Of a stretch of DNA of 64,000 nucleotides, positions 16,828 to 26,268 are shown in pieces. The notes under the pieces are model-generated. The model made no database searches. It was not told the origin of the DNA and saw only the letters and a list, made by a program, of their open reading frames with translations. This stretch comes from Bacteroides faecalis (GTDB lineage: Bacteria > Bacteroidota > Bacteroidia > Bacteroidales > Bacteroidaceae). Where the stretch lies: positions 1 through 64,000 of the forward strand of contig NZ_BHWB01000007.1 in assembly GCF_003865075.1 (NCBI RefSeq). The letters run 5' to 3'. How positions within the stretch are numbered: position 1 is the first letter of the stretch; each line of letters starts with the position of its first letter. The position numbers and the translations under genes are program-made.

Positions 16828-18635
16828 TACTTTTGCCAGTCAGATGTATAAACATAATTAAAACGTCCTCCGGGAGCGACATCTCCACTGACATAAAAGT
16901 CCATGATATTCCCTTCGTCCTGCATATTATCACACCATTTGAATTCTATATTGACAGAGGAATCTAAACCTAGTAGTTTCTTTTCTATTGCTATTTCGAG
17001 TATATTATCTTTAGCAGAAAATGTCCCTTTACCGATAGGGCTCCATATCCATTTATTCTTATCACATTTTTCAATAATCACGTTCTTTCCGGTAGGAGTC
17101 TGGTGGTTGATTATATAGTCGTATCCATTCCATCCCGTACTTTTATTTCTATCCGCATCAATAAACAACATCATCCAATTCGGATCTTTGCAGGAGGTCA
17201 GTGCTTCAGCAGTTTCTACATAAAAATAGATATATTTATCATCATGAGTTACTTTTGCACCGATTATATCGTTACGTCCACTTGTATCCTTATAATAGGT
17301 ATTATATCTGCCGGCACAGTCTCTATGCACAGTGTTTCCTTTGTAAGATGTGTAATAGGGCTTCACGTCCTCCCAACTTTCCAGTTTCCCGAGTTTGATC
17401 GTTTTAGGAACTGAAGGCTTCTCTGGTTTATCCATTCCTTTAAATTTTCGGATATTATCAACAAGTTGCAAGTAGTAGACATCTCCTTTGTCTCCCCAAC
17501 CTTTATTAGGTTCTATATCACGACTGCAATTCCAATTATATTGATCGACGAAAGAAAATGGTTTACCTGTCCAACCATGTTCTGGCAGCCACATACCTGC
17601 AATATATTCATTCCAACCAGTTACGAATATTAGTTCAGGATCTAATTCATGAGCTCTGTCCCATTGTTCTTGGAAATTCCAACCATATAAATAGCCATCT
17701 ACGCGAGGATCAACCCCTTTACTTACCGTAAAACTCCTACCATAAGCATTTGGTAAATTGAAGGCACTGCAATGACCTTTACTTATAGGATTTGCATTTT
17801 GAGCTACTCCGACTGTTACTTGTTCGAAGTTGTTGTTGCCTATTGCCACATAACCATGCTGCGGATACATTTCCAACCATCCCCATTGATCTTTTCTAGT
17901 TGGTCCATTGACATAATCCGGTTGCCCCGGGCGGAAGGTGAAAAAGTTAGCGATTTCTTGATCAGTTTTGTCGGTTGTTAAATTATCCGGGTAAGCCATA
18001 ATGCAAGGTTTCCCTTTCCATATAAACCATAAGTCACTATATCTGTTAGGCTTATAAATATCTCGATAAAGTTGACGGAGAGAGACTAAAGAATGGGGAG
18101 CGGGTCCAAAAGGCAACATAAAAGCAATCTTCGGAACATTTACTCCATCTATGCGAGCTTGTTCCCAGGTTTTCATCAAAGCTTCATAAGACTCTTCCCA
18201 AGTAAAACTCCCGTTTGTACAATCAAAGAAGACTACATCTACTCCTGCGTCAGCCAATAGTTCTGCATGTTTACGTAGCACCCAAGTATCAGTCGTTCTA
18301 TAATAACCAAACAGTGGTTGTTCCCAATAAAAAAAGCCTGGTTTATTCTTTCCCCATGCTGGATGATCATATGAAGCCATTGCTTCCGGATATTGACGAA
18401 CGATTTCAGTTATATTTTTAATAGGATATGTCGTGTCATCTATGCCTTGATGCCAAGTCCAGTAGAACATAGCTACGTATTTATTTTTCTTTTTATCCCC
18501 GGTTTCTTTATATTCTTTGACCTTTCTTCCGAGTGCATCGGTAGCAACCCAGTTATCGCTATTGACTGTTGGATTTTGAGCATATGTTGTAGTGGCAAAT
18601 ATTGCTCCTAAAATTATGATTAAACTAGATTTCAT
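16827..18635 (-). CDS. secreted GH71/99-like TIM-barrel protein with CBM9-like C-terminus
   Basis: 602 residues with a signal peptide cleaved after TTTYAQ. Residues about 25-400 look like the GH71/GH99-type barrel seen in Bacteroides: YVAMFYWTWHQG, HAELLADAGVDVVFFDCTNG, MAYPDNLTT, EMYPQHGYVAIGNN and LIFVTGWNEYIAGMW, the last with a candidate catalytic Glu. The EWHE pair of endo-alpha-mannosidases is not present, so its specificity is unknown. Residues about 440-600 resemble a CBM9/DOMON sandwich (DKYIYFYVETAEAL ... MMLFIDADRNKSTGW ... LEIAIEKKLLG). It is a single gene, convergent with GH127, and has no sugar-uptake partner nearby. Confidence 0.7.
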   Translation of the reverse strand: MKSSLIIILGAIFATTTYAQNPTVNSDNWVATDALGRKVKEYKETGDKKKNKYVAMFYWTWHQGIDDTTYPIKNITEIVRQYPEAMASYDHPAWGKNKPGFFYWEQPLFGYYRTTDTWVLRKHAELLADAGVDVVFFDCTNGSFTWEESYEALMKTWEQARIDGVNVPKIAFMLPFGPAPHSLVSLRQLYRDIYKPNRYSDLWFIWKGKPCIMAYPDNLTTDKTDQEIANFFTFRPGQPDYVNGPTRKDQWGWLEMYPQHGYVAIGNNNFEQVTVGVAQNANPISKGHCSAFNLPNAYGRSFTVSKGVDPRVDGYLYGWNFQEQWDRAHELDPELIFVTGWNEYIAGMWLPEHGWTGKPFSFVDQYNWNCSRDIEPNKGWGDKGDVYYLQLVDNIRKFKGMDKPEKPSVPKTIKLGKLESWEDVKPYYTSYKGNTVHRDCAGRYNTYYKDTSGRNDIIGAKVTHDDKYIYFYVETAEALTSCKDPNWMMLFIDADRNKSTGWNGYDYIINHQTPTGKNVIIEKCDKNKWIWSPIGKGTFSAKDNILEIAIEKKLLGLDSSVNIEFKWCDNMQDEGNIMDFYVSGDVAPGGRFNYVYTSDWQK

Positions 18636-19081
18636 GATAGTAATAGATTTAAAGGGATAATATATAAATTTTATCTATTATGATTTGAATTATATACCAC
18701 AGAAAATTTTGTTTTCTGTGGAGCGTAAAGTTATAACAAAATGAGTAGTTTTCCAAATTTGCTAATTTTTTGTTGTGTAACGGTGTCAATAATTTATATA
18801 AAACATCCATTTCACACAGAAATTCTTTCATCCTGCTTTAAAAGGAAGATCTATCGGATATCTTAATTTGTAAAGAAGCAGGGTATAAGATTGGATTGCG
18901 GAGTTCATGATTAAGAGATATTACTAAGTTTTTGTTTACCAGCTTTTATTTTGCTTGACTTCTGTTTAAATATCTGTTTATCAGCAATAAATGTGCTACT
19001 ATTACATGAATAGTTCTAGAAAACCTATAAAGAAATTTTTCATTCAATTAAATTTGAAATGAAACTTTGCAGAATCAATAC
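18636..19081. other. 446-bp intergenic stretch without a recognised gene
   Basis: AT-rich spacer between the divergent GH71/99-like gene and guaA. The only frame of note (minus strand 18649-18831) lacks any protein-like composition. No repeat, tRNA or riboswitch was seen; the guaA promoter lies at its right edge. Confidence 0.5.
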
Positions 19082-19112
19082 ATTGCTACAACTTTGAAAA
19101 TCTTTATATTTG
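19082..19112 (+). promoter_or_regulatory. housekeeping-type promoter of guaA
   Basis: ATTG (19082-19085), 19 bp, then TATATTTG (19105-19112), matching the Bacteroides primary sigma consensus TTTG-N19-TAnnTTTG with one mismatch in the -33 box. The predicted start is near 19119, about 57 bp before the ATG. Confidence 0.65.
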
Positions 19113-19175
19113 CGGATAATTTGGAAATAAAGTCAAACTATTGGCAATAAAATAATTTAAAAGAACCAGAATCAG

Positions 19176-20483
19176 ATGAAACAGGACATGATTGTTATCC
19201 TTGACTTGGGTAGTCATGAGAATACGGTATTAGCTCGCGCTATCCGTGCATTAGGAGTTTACAGTGAGATTTATCCTCACGATATCACAGTGGAAGAACT
19301 GAAAGCATTACCCAACGTAAAGGGTATCATTATCAATGGTGGACCGAACAATGTGATTGATGGTGTTGCTATTGACGTAAATCCGTCTATTTATACAATG
19401 GGCATTCCTGTCATGGCTGCCGGTCATGATAAAGCGATTTGTGCAGTGAAACTTGTGGAATTTACAGATGATATCGAAGCTATTAAGGCGGCTGTAAAAT
19501 CTTTCGTCTTCGATACTTGCAAAGCTGAGGCTAACTGGAATATGACGAACTTTGTGAACGACCAGATCGAGTTGGTCAAGCGTCAGGTTGGTGATAAGAA
19601 AGTATTGTTAGCTCTGTCGGGTGGAGTTGATAGTTCTGTAGTAGCTGCTTTGCTTCTAAAAGCGATTGGTGATAACTTGGTATGCGTGCATGTAAATCAT
19701 GGATTGATGCGTAAAGGTGAATCTGAAAATGTAGTCGAAGTTTTCAGTAATCAATTGAAAGCAAATCTTGTCTATGTGGATGTTGCAGATCGTTTCTTGA
19801 ATAAATTGGCAGGGGTGGAAGATCCTGAACAAAAACGTAAAATTATCGGTGGAGAATTTATTCGTGTATTTGAAGAAGAAGCACGCAAGCTGGATGGTAT
19901 CGACTTCTTAGGTCAGGGTACTATTTATCCGGATATTGTGGAAAGCGGAACAAAGACTGCTAAAATGGTGAAGTCTCATCATAACGTAGGTGGTCTGCCC
20001 GAAGATCTTAAATTCCAGTTAGTAGAGCCATTACGTCAATTGTTTAAGGATGAAGTTCGTGCTTGTGGTTTGGAATTAGGCTTGCCTTATGAGATGGTTT
20101 ACCGTCAACCTTTCCCGGGTCCTGGTTTAGGTGTTCGTTGTTTAGGGGCTATCACGCGTGATCGTTTAGAAGCAGTACGTGAGTCTGATGCTATTTTGCG
20201 TGAGGAATTCCAGATTGCCGGCTTAGATAAAAAGGTATGGCAATACTTTACCGTAGTACCTGATTTCAAATCTGTTGGTGTGCGTGATAACGCCCGTTCT
20301 TTTGATTGGCCGGTTATTATTCGTGCTGTCAATACCGTAGATGCGATGACAGCTACTATTGAACCGATAGATTGGTCGATTTTGATGAAAATCACAGATC
20401 GCATTTTGAAAGAAGTGAAGAATGTAAATCGTGTTTGCTATGATATGTCGCCGAAACCTAATGCGACTATAGAATGGGAATAA
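19176..20483 (+). CDS. guaA: GMP synthase with degenerate, shortened glutaminase domain
   Basis: 435 residues against about 510-525 for normal GuaA. The synthetase half is complete: PP-loop ALSGGVDSS near residue 148, GQGTIYPD, KSHHNVGGLP, PFPGPGLGVR, and the dimerisation domain ending NATIEWE. It adenylylates XMP and aminates it to GMP. The N-terminal amidotransferase domain is only about 125 residues: it keeps MIVILDLGSHENTVLARAIR and KGIIINGGPNNV, but the nucleophile motif (GVCYGMQ in E. coli) reads MAAGHDKA with no Cys, and the segment with the catalytic His-Glu (FHPE) is missing. So it cannot hydrolyse glutamine by the known mechanism and should depend on ammonia or a separate glutaminase. 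It is a clean in-frame gene with its own promoter and terminator, so this is not a sequencing artefact. Confidence 0.93.
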   Translation: MKQDMIVILDLGSHENTVLARAIRALGVYSEIYPHDITVEELKALPNVKGIIINGGPNNVIDGVAIDVNPSIYTMGIPVMAAGHDKAICAVKLVEFTDDIEAIKAAVKSFVFDTCKAEANWNMTNFVNDQIELVKRQVGDKKVLLALSGGVDSSVVAALLLKAIGDNLVCVHVNHGLMRKGESENVVEVFSNQLKANLVYVDVADRFLNKLAGVEDPEQKRKIIGGEFIRVFEEEARKLDGIDFLGQGTIYPDIVESGTKTAKMVKSHHNVGGLPEDLKFQLVEPLRQLFKDEVRACGLELGLPYEMVYRQPFPGPGLGVRCLGAITRDRLEAVRESDAILREEFQIAGLDKKVWQYFTVVPDFKSVGVRDNARSFDWPVIIRAVNTVDAMTATIEPIDWSILMKITDRILKEVKNVNRVCYDMSPKPNATIEWE

Positions 20484-20516
20484 AAGAATAAAGAATCACC
20501 TTCTGAAAGTGATATG

Positions 20517-20558
20517 TACCCCCGAAAGTTAAATATAAGGACTTTCGGGGGTATTTTT
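20517..20558 (+). terminator. intrinsic terminator of guaA
   Basis: Perfect 13-bp stem TACCCCCGAAAGT (20517-20529) and ACTTTCGGGGGTA (20541-20553) followed by TTTTT. Confidence 0.93.
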
Positions 20559-20615
20559 ATAAGAAAAAGGCACCCAAGAGTGGAAGCCTCTCAAATGCCT
20601 TATTCTTTTATTAAG

Positions 20616-20689
20616 TAGCGGGACCCGGGATTGAACCGGGGACCTCATGATTATGAATCATGCGCTCTAACCAGCTGAGCTATCCCGCC
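20616..20689 (-). tRNA. tRNA-Met (anticodon CAT)
   Basis: The minus strand folds into a full cloverleaf: acceptor GGCGGGA with TCCCGCT (one G-U at 1-72), D-arm with AGCTGGTTAGAG, anticodon stem CATGA/TCATG with loop TTCATAA, T-arm CCCGG TTCAATC CCGGG, discriminator A. CCA is not encoded. CAT could also be tRNA-Ile2 if the C is modified to lysidine; the A73 and overall pattern fit elongator Met, but I cannot exclude Ile2. Confidence 0.93.
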
Positions 20690-20710
20690 ATCGTTTCTCG
20701 ATTGCGGGTG

Positions 20711-20741
20711 CAAAGATAGCTGTTTTTTTATAATCTCCAAA
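20711..20741 (-). promoter_or_regulatory. consensus housekeeping promoter of the tRNA gene
   Basis: On the minus strand, TTTG (20738-20741), exactly 19 bp, then TATCTTTG (20711-20718): a perfect match to the Bacteroides primary sigma promoter. The tRNA 5' end lies 21 bp downstream of the -7 box. Confidence 0.85.
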
Positions 20742-20913
20742 ACAATTGAGTACTTTTTTGTGTTTTTTCTATATGACAAAACCTTACTTTCTCTTTTAAT
20801 TAAGGAGTTTGAGGGGTAAAGATGAAAGAAGTTTTAAATAAAGTGCTTGATTTATACTATGTATTTAGAAAAAAGTATTTATCTTGGCGCACTCAAAACA
20901 ATTTGAAATTGCT

Positions 20914-21300
20914 ATGAAAAAAGAGAAAATTCATTTGGAGTATTTGCTAAATGCAACATCTAAAAATATTATTTGGACAGCTATTAGTACACCGACCGGG
21001 TTGGAGGACTGGTTTGCTGATAGAGTGGTATCCGACGACAAAATTGTAGAGTTTCATTGGGGGAAAACGGAACAAAGAGATGCCGAGATTGTAGCAATTC
21101 GTGCTTTTTCCTTTATCCGTTTCCGTTGGCTGGACGACGATAACGAACGTGATTATTTCGAAATAAAGATGACTTATAATGAACTGACAAGTGACTATGT
21201 ATTAGAAATTATTGATTTCGCTGAACCGGATGAAGTAAATGACATGAAAGAATTGTGGGAGTCGCAAGTGACTAAATTGCGAAGAACATGTGGATTTTAG
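20914..21300 (+). CDS. START-like (SRPBCC/AHSA1-type) domain protein
   Basis: 128 residues from ATG 20914 (an upstream TTG at 20884 is in frame but unlikely). MKKEKIHLEYLLNATSKNIIW ... GLEDWFADRV ... FHWG ... RFRWLDDDNERDYFEIKM ... WESQVTKLRRTCGF fits the small helix-grip START_2/AHSA1-like proteins common in Bacteroidetes. Such folds bind hydrophobic ligands or act as chaperone activators; the ligand here is unknown. It is cytoplasmic, with no signal peptide. It lies 80 bp upstream of the LptF/G permease on the same strand and is widely found beside it, but no functional link is shown. A purine-rich AAGGAG at 20802-20807 belongs to a tiny overlapping frame discussed separately. Confidence 0.8.
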   Translation: MKKEKIHLEYLLNATSKNIIWTAISTPTGLEDWFADRVVSDDKIVEFHWGKTEQRDAEIVAIRAFSFIRFRWLDDDNERDYFEIKMTYNELTSDYVLEIIDFAEPDEVNDMKELWESQVTKLRRTCGF

Positions 21301-21380
21301 TTAACTTTCAATTAAAAATTTTCTAGGCTACTTTTTTTATACTAATTTTGCATCTTAAATGCACGAAGAACTTGTTTAAG

Positions 21381-23279
21381 ATGCTACGCATAAAGAAATT
21401 AGATATATTTATCGTTAAGAGCTTTTTTCTGCTTTTTATCGGTACATTCTTCATCTGTCTCTTCATTTTCATGATGCAGTTTTTATGGAGATATGTAGAC
21501 GAATTAGTTGGAAAGGGATTGGAAATGAGTGTCATGGCTCAGTTCTTCTTTTATTCCGCTTTAACGTTGGTGCCATTGTCATTGCCATTAGCTGTGTTGT
21601 TGGCTTCTTTGATTACTTTCGGTAACTTTGGTGAACGTTATGAGCTACTTGCAATGAAAGCAGCAGGTATTTCTTTGCTCAAAATCATGCGTCCGCTTGC
21701 AATTTTTGTCTGTGGGTTGGTGGGCGTCTCCTTTTATTTTCAGAATGTTGTCGGACCTATCGCTCAGGCTAAACTGGGGACTCTGATACTTTCGATGAAA
21801 CAAAAATCTCCGGAAGTAGATATCCCGGAAGGAGTGTTCTATTCCGAAATACCGGATTACAACCTGAAGATTGCCAAGAAGGATCGAAAAACCGGGATGC
21901 TATATGATGTGTTGATCTATAATCTGCGCGATGGTTTTGAAAACGCGCATATTATCTACGCAGACTCCGGCCGTATGGAGATGACAGCTGATAAGCAACA
22001 TCTTTGGTTACATTTATATAGTGGTGACTTGTTCGAAAATTTGAGAGCACAGAATGTGAAAGCGCAGAATGTGCCTTACCGTCGTGAATCATTTCGTGAA
22101 AAACATTCGATCATTGAGTTTAATTCCGACTTCAATATGGTGGATAGTGATATTATGGGTAAGCAGTCCTCAGCCAAAGATATGAAACAGTTGGAAGCTT
22201 CTATTGACTCAATGAAGTTAGTAGGTGATAGTATCGGACGGCAATATTATACGGAAGTGTCACAGGGTAATTTTCGTCCATCTTACACGTTGAGTAAGGA
22301 AGATACAATAAAGATAGAAGAAGCGGATATTCGTACATATAATGTAGACAGTCTTTATGAGGTATCATCGTTGGCGCAGAAACAAAAGGTGATTACAGCA
22401 GCAGCAGGTAAAGCAGAGAATATATCGAATGATATCTCTTTCAAGACTTTCCAGATGGCAGACAATGACACCCGTATCCGTAGACATCGGACGGAGTGGC
22501 ATAAGAAATTTACCATATCATTGTCCTGTTTATTGTTCTTCTTCATTGGGGCTCCTTTAGGTGGTATCATTCGTAAGGGGGGACTTGGTATGCCTGTGAT
22601 TGTGTCTGTAATGGTATTTATTATCTATTACATTATAGATAATACAGGTTATAAGATGGCACGCGACGGTAAATGGATTGTATGGATGGGAATGTGGACC
22701 AGTAGTGCCATTTTGGCTCCTTTAGGTTTTTTCCTTACCTACAAATCGAATAAAGACTCAGTGGTGCTTAATGCAGATGCTTATATTAATTGGTTCAAGA
22801 AGATCGTCGGTATCCGGAGTTTACGTCATTTGTTTAAGAAGGAAGTAGTAATTAACGATCCTGATTATGAACATTTACCTGGAGAATTGGACCGTCTTAC
22901 TGCTGAGTGCAAAACCTACATGGCTAAGAATCGCTTGACTAAAGCACCGAATTATTTCAAACTATGGATGGTGGGTGAGAAAGACGATGAAGTGGTGGCT
23001 ATCAACGAACAACTAGAATCGTTAGTAGAAGAAATGTCCAACACGAAGTCGGTTACTTTAGTGAATACATTAAACAATTATCCCATTATTTCCGTTTCTG
23101 CTCATATACGTCCGTTCCATAAATATTGGATGAATCTGCTTGTTGGAGTCATATTTCCTATTGGTTTATTCTTTTATTTCCGTATCTGGGCATTCCGTGT
23201 CCGGTTATCTAAAGATATGGAGCGGATCATTAAGAACAATGAACAAATTCAATTCATCATACAGAATATTAATAAATAA
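21381..23279 (+). CDS. LptF/LptG-family lipopolysaccharide export permease
   Basis: 632 residues from ATG 21381 ([19 protein letters not shown]); the longer start at 21348 adds residues unlike the family. YjgP/YjgQ-type permease of the LptBFG transporter that extracts lipopolysaccharide from the inner membrane. TM helices near the N-terminus (about 12-40, 55-85, 100-120), a large periplasmic domain, then TM helices near 380-460 ([25 protein letters not shown] is the conserved region). Bacteroidetes members are longer than the 360-residue E. coli proteins, and this one has an extra charged C-terminal region of about 160 residues with a further TM near 600. The stop is 5 bp before ribBA, so the two are co-transcribed. 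Confidence 0.88.
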   Translation: MLRIKKLDIFIVKSFFLLFIGTFFICLFIFMMQFLWRYVDELVGKGLEMSVMAQFFFYSALTLVPLSLPLAVLLASLITFGNFGERYELLAMKAAGISLLKIMRPLAIFVCGLVGVSFYFQNVVGPIAQAKLGTLILSMKQKSPEVDIPEGVFYSEIPDYNLKIAKKDRKTGMLYDVLIYNLRDGFENAHIIYADSGRMEMTADKQHLWLHLYSGDLFENLRAQNVKAQNVPYRRESFREKHSIIEFNSDFNMVDSDIMGKQSSAKDMKQLEASIDSMKLVGDSIGRQYYTEVSQGNFRPSYTLSKEDTIKIEEADIRTYNVDSLYEVSSLAQKQKVITAAAGKAENISNDISFKTFQMADNDTRIRRHRTEWHKKFTISLSCLLFFFIGAPLGGIIRKGGLGMPVIVSVMVFIIYYIIDNTGYKMARDGKWIVWMGMWTSSAILAPLGFFLTYKSNKDSVVLNADAYINWFKKIVGIRSLRHLFKKEVVINDPDYEHLPGELDRLTAECKTYMAKNRLTKAPNYFKLWMVGEKDDEVVAINEQLESLVEEMSNTKSVTLVNTLNNYPIISVSAHIRPFHKYWMNLLVGVIFPIGLFFYFRIWAFRVRLSKDMERIIKNNEQIQFIIQNINK

Positions 23280-23284
23280 ATGTT

Positions 23285-24499
23285 ATGGAAGAGATTAAAA
23301 TGGATAAAATAGAAGATGCGATTGCCGATTTCAAGGAAGGTAAGTTCGTCATAGTAGTGGATGATGAGGATCGTGAGAACGAAGGTGATTTAATTATAGC
23401 TGCTGAAAAGATAACTCCTGAGAAAGTAAACTTTATGTTAAAGTATGCGCGTGGAGTACTTTGCGCGCCTATCACAGTATCTCGTTGCAAAGAATTGGAC
23501 TTACCACATCAGGTGAGTGACAATACCTCTGTATTGGGTACTCCTTTCACTATTACGATTGACAAGTTAGAAGGCTGTACAACCGGAGTTTCTGCTAGTG
23601 ATCGTGCTGCAACGATTCAGGCATTGGCAGATCCTGCTTCTACACCGTCTACATTCGGTCGCCCGGGACATATCAATCCGCTTTATGCACAGGAAAAAGG
23701 GGTGCTGCGTCGTGCAGGACATACAGAAGCGACGATTGATATGGCACGTCTTGCCGGACTTTATCCTGCTGGCGCTTTGATGGAGATTATGAGCGATGAT
23801 GGTACGATGGCACGTTTGCCGGAACTTCGTAAGCTGGCAGATGAACATGGATTAAAGTTGATTTCTATTAACGATTTGATTGCTTATCGTCTTAAACAAG
23901 AATCCATTGTAGAAAAAGGAGTAGAGGTAAATATGCCGACCGAACATGGCATGTTCCGTCTGATCCCTTTCCGTCAGAAATCAAATGGTTTGGAACATGT
24001 AGCTTTATTTAAGGGCACTTGGAAGGAAGACGAACCTATTCTGGTACGTGTACATTCTTCTTGTGTAACAGGTGATATCTTCGGTTCCAGACGTTGCGAT
24101 TGTGGTGAACAGTTGCACAAAGCCATGGAGATGATTGACCAGGCAGGAAAAGGAGTTGTTGTTTACCTCAATCAGGAGGGTCGTGGCATCGGTTTGATGG
24201 AGAAAATGAGAGCCTATAAACTTCAAGAAGATGGAATGGATACAGTGGATGCAAATATCTGTTTGGGACATTTGGCTGACGAACGTGATTATGGGGTAGG
24301 TGCACAGATTCTTAGAGAGTTAGGAGTACACAAAATGAAGCTTTTGACAAATAATCCTGTAAAACGTGTAGGTTTGGAAGCCTATGGATTGGAGATTGTC
24401 GAAAATGTTCCTGTTGAAACAGTTCCTAATCAGTATAATGAACGGTATTTGAGAACGAAAAAAGAAAGAATGGGCCACACATTACATTTTAATAAGTAA
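23285..24499 (+). CDS. ribBA: bifunctional RibBA: DHBP synthase / GTP cyclohydrolase II
   Basis: 404 residues catalysing the two entry reactions of riboflavin synthesis: ribulose-5-phosphate to 3,4-dihydroxy-2-butanone-4-phosphate, and GTP to the diaminopyrimidine precursor. Residues 1-205 are RibB with [36 protein letters not shown] and [13 protein letters not shown]. Residues about 210-400 are RibA with the Zn-binding cysteines in [25 protein letters not shown] and [12 protein letters not shown]. It follows the LptF/G gene by 5 bp, so no separate FMN riboswitch is expected, and none was seen. The next gene has its own 82-bp upstream region. Confidence 0.97.
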   Translation: MEEIKMDKIEDAIADFKEGKFVIVVDDEDRENEGDLIIAAEKITPEKVNFMLKYARGVLCAPITVSRCKELDLPHQVSDNTSVLGTPFTITIDKLEGCTTGVSASDRAATIQALADPASTPSTFGRPGHINPLYAQEKGVLRRAGHTEATIDMARLAGLYPAGALMEIMSDDGTMARLPELRKLADEHGLKLISINDLIAYRLKQESIVEKGVEVNMPTEHGMFRLIPFRQKSNGLEHVALFKGTWKEDEPILVRVHSSCVTGDIFGSRRCDCGEQLHKAMEMIDQAGKGVVVYLNQEGRGIGLMEKMRAYKLQEDGMDTVDANICLGHLADERDYGVGAQILRELGVHKMKLLTNNPVKRVGLEAYGLEIVENVPVETVPNQYNERYLRTKKERMGHTLHFNK

Positions 24500-24581
24500 A
24501 TTGTCATTCTGTTTTCATATATCGAATAAAATCGCTTATTTTGCAACGAATTTCACTCAACAACAATAAAATAGATACAAA

Positions 24582-25775
24582 ATGAATCAATTATCAGATC
24601 GTTTGAACAGCTTGTCGCCGTCGGCGACACTTGCCATGTCTCAAAAGAGTAATGAGCTTAAGGCACAAGGCGTTGATGTTATTAACTTAAGTGTAGGAGA
24701 ACCAGATTTCAATACTCCTGACCACATCAAAGAAGCTGCGAAAAAAGCTATAGACGACAATTTCTCTCGCTACTCTCCAGTACCGGGTTATCCCGCTTTG
24801 CGTAATGCGATTGTTGAGAAACTGAAAAAAGAGAACGGTCTGGAATATACTGCCGCTCAGATTTCTTGTGCGAATGGTGCAAAGCAATCTGTTTGTAATG
24901 CAATCATGGTGTTGGTAAATCCGGGTGAAGAAGTAATTGTACCGGCTCCTTATTGGGTGAGCTATCCAGAAATGGTGAAATTGGCAGAAGGTACTCCTGT
25001 GATTGTTTCAGCAGGTATCGAACAAGATTTCAAGATTACTCCGGAACAGTTGGAAGCTGCCATTACTCTGAAAACAAAAGCGCTGATTCTTTGCTCTCCG
25101 TCTAATCCGACCGGATCTGTATATACTAAGGAAGAATTGGCAGGATTGGCTGCTGTGTTGGCTAAACATCCGCAAGTAATAGTAATTGCTGACGAAATAT
25201 ACGAACATATCAACTATATCGGTAAACACGAAAGCATTGCTCAATTCCCAGAAATGAAGGAACGTACAGTGATTGTAAATGGTGTTTCTAAAGCTTACGC
25301 AATGACAGGATGGAGAATCGGTTTTATTGCCGGTCCGGAATGGTTGGTGAAAGCTTGCAATAAGTTACAAGGTCAATACACATCAGGTCCTTGTTCTGTA
25401 TCTCAGAAAGCTGCTGAGGCTGCTTATACAGGTACACAGGAGCCGGTTAAAGAAATGCAGAAGGCTTTCCAACGTCGTCGTGACTTGATCGTTAAGTTGG
25501 CAAAAGAAGTGCCGGGATTCGAAGTAAATGTACCGCAAGGTGCTTTCTACCTGTTCCCGAAATGCGATAGCTTCTTTGGTAAGAGTTGTGGTGAACGTAC
25601 GATTAAAGATTCAGATGACTTAGCTTTGTACTTGCTTGAAGAAGCTCATGTAGCTTGTGTAGGCGGTGCATCGTTCGGTGCTCCTGACTGCATTCGTATG
25701 AGTTATGCTACAAGTGATGAGAACATTGAAAAGTCTATTTGCCGTATCAAGGAAGCATTGGCTAAATTGAAATAA
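24582..25775 (+). CDS. class I/II PLP-dependent aminotransferase (aspartate aminotransferase type)
   Basis: 397 residues, the normal length for bacterial fold-type I aminotransferases of the AspC I-gamma group. LSVGEPDFNTPDHIK near 36, a substrate-loop SPVPGYPALRNA near 66, CSPSNPTGSVYT near 170, DEIYEHI near 205, the PLP lysine in VSKAYAMTGWRIGF near 237 and a C-terminal IRMSYATS with the arginine that binds the distal carboxylate. Likely aspartate/2-oxoglutarate transamination, though prephenate or aromatic activity is possible in this subgroup. Transcribed alone, ending in a strong terminator. Confidence 0.92.
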   Translation: MNQLSDRLNSLSPSATLAMSQKSNELKAQGVDVINLSVGEPDFNTPDHIKEAAKKAIDDNFSRYSPVPGYPALRNAIVEKLKKENGLEYTAAQISCANGAKQSVCNAIMVLVNPGEEVIVPAPYWVSYPEMVKLAEGTPVIVSAGIEQDFKITPEQLEAAITLKTKALILCSPSNPTGSVYTKEELAGLAAVLAKHPQVIVIADEIYEHINYIGKHESIAQFPEMKERTVIVNGVSKAYAMTGWRIGFIAGPEWLVKACNKLQGQYTSGPCSVSQKAAEAAYTGTQEPVKEMQKAFQRRRDLIVKLAKEVPGFEVNVPQGAFYLFPKCDSFFGKSCGERTIKDSDDLALYLLEEAHVACVGGASFGAPDCIRMSYATSDENIEKSICRIKEALAKLK

Positions 25776-25799
25776 TCGATAGATGAAATAAAATCATTG

Positions 25800-25845
25800 C
25801 GGCGGACGTTTTCCAAAGAGGAAAATAGTCCGCCGTATTTTTTTT
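25800..25845 (+). terminator. intrinsic terminator of the aminotransferase gene
   Basis: CGGCGGAC (25800-25807) pairs with GTCCGCCG (25828-25835), with inner TTTTCC/GGAAAA pairing, followed by TATTTTTTTT. Confidence 0.9.
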
Positions 25846-25861
25846 GAATGTACCTATAAAT

Positions 25862-25892
25862 AAAAAGGCTACTTTCCGTGGAAAGCAGCCTT
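25862..25892 (-). terminator. intrinsic terminator of the ferredoxin gene
   Basis: AAGGCT-A-CTTTCC and GGAAAG-C-AGCCTT form a stem with one mismatch around a GT loop; on the minus strand it is followed by a T run. Confidence 0.8.
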
Positions 25893-25914
25893 CACTTTTT
25901 CTTTGTAGATTGTA

Positions 25915-26085
25915 TTATTCAGCTGGGTGAATAGCCTCAGACGGACAAACGTCTGCGCAAGTACCACAATCGGTACATACGTCCGGGTTGATAGAATAGA
26001 TATCACCTTCAGAGATAGCTTCAACCGGACACTCGTCGATACAAGTTCCGCAAGCAATACAATCGTCACTAATTACGTAAGCCAT
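25915..26085 (-). CDS. 2[4Fe-4S] ferredoxin, 56 residues
   Basis: A complete small frame missed by length cut-offs: MAYVISDDCIACGTCIDECP at the N-terminus, then VCTDCGTCADVCPSEAIHPAE at the end. The two CxxCxxCxxxCP motifs bind two [4Fe-4S] clusters, the layout of clostridial-type ferredoxin. It would carry electrons in the cytoplasm, in Bacteroides typically for pyruvate:ferredoxin oxidoreductase and related enzymes. It is monocistronic, with its own terminator and a likely -7 element upstream, and convergent with the aminotransferase gene. Confidence 0.96.
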   Translation of the reverse strand: MAYVISDDCIACGTCIDECPVEAISEGDIYSINPDVCTDCGTCADVCPSEAIHPAE

Positions 26086-26124
26086 TTTTTTTAAGATTTA
26101 AATTATTAGTACTAATTCGTTTGG

Positions 26125-26132
26125 CAAAAATA
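26125..26132 (-). promoter_or_regulatory. possible -7 element of the ferredoxin gene
   Basis: Minus strand TATTTTTG matches TAnnTTTG about 40 bp before the ferredoxin ATG; no convincing -33 box at 19-21 bp. Confidence 0.4.
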
Positions 26133-26231
26133 AGCGTTTTATTTGTTACTTGGTATGATTCTATGATTAAAATGATTTAATTTGTATTTCTTCTAAATAA
26201 GAGACACGTCTTATTTGTGCTATATTTTTCG

Positions 26232-26239
26232 TATTTTTG
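26232..26239 (+). promoter_or_regulatory. possible -7 element of metA
   Basis: TATTTTTG matches TAnnTTTG 30 bp before the metA ATG. The nearest TTTG (26214-26217) is only 14 bp upstream, too close. The resulting leader would be about 20 bases, leaving no room for a SAM riboswitch. Confidence 0.4.
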
Positions 26240-26268
26240 CAGACAAATTACTAATACATAGCAATAAT

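Noticed and set aside
19176..20483. guaA shortened by a frameshift
   Set aside because: The frame is continuous, the deletion is in frame and the missing part is not found in other frames upstream; the promoter directly precedes the ATG.
26140..26268. SAM riboswitch upstream of metA
   Set aside because: The likely transcript leader is only about 20 bases, and no conserved SAM-riboswitch core was seen in the region.
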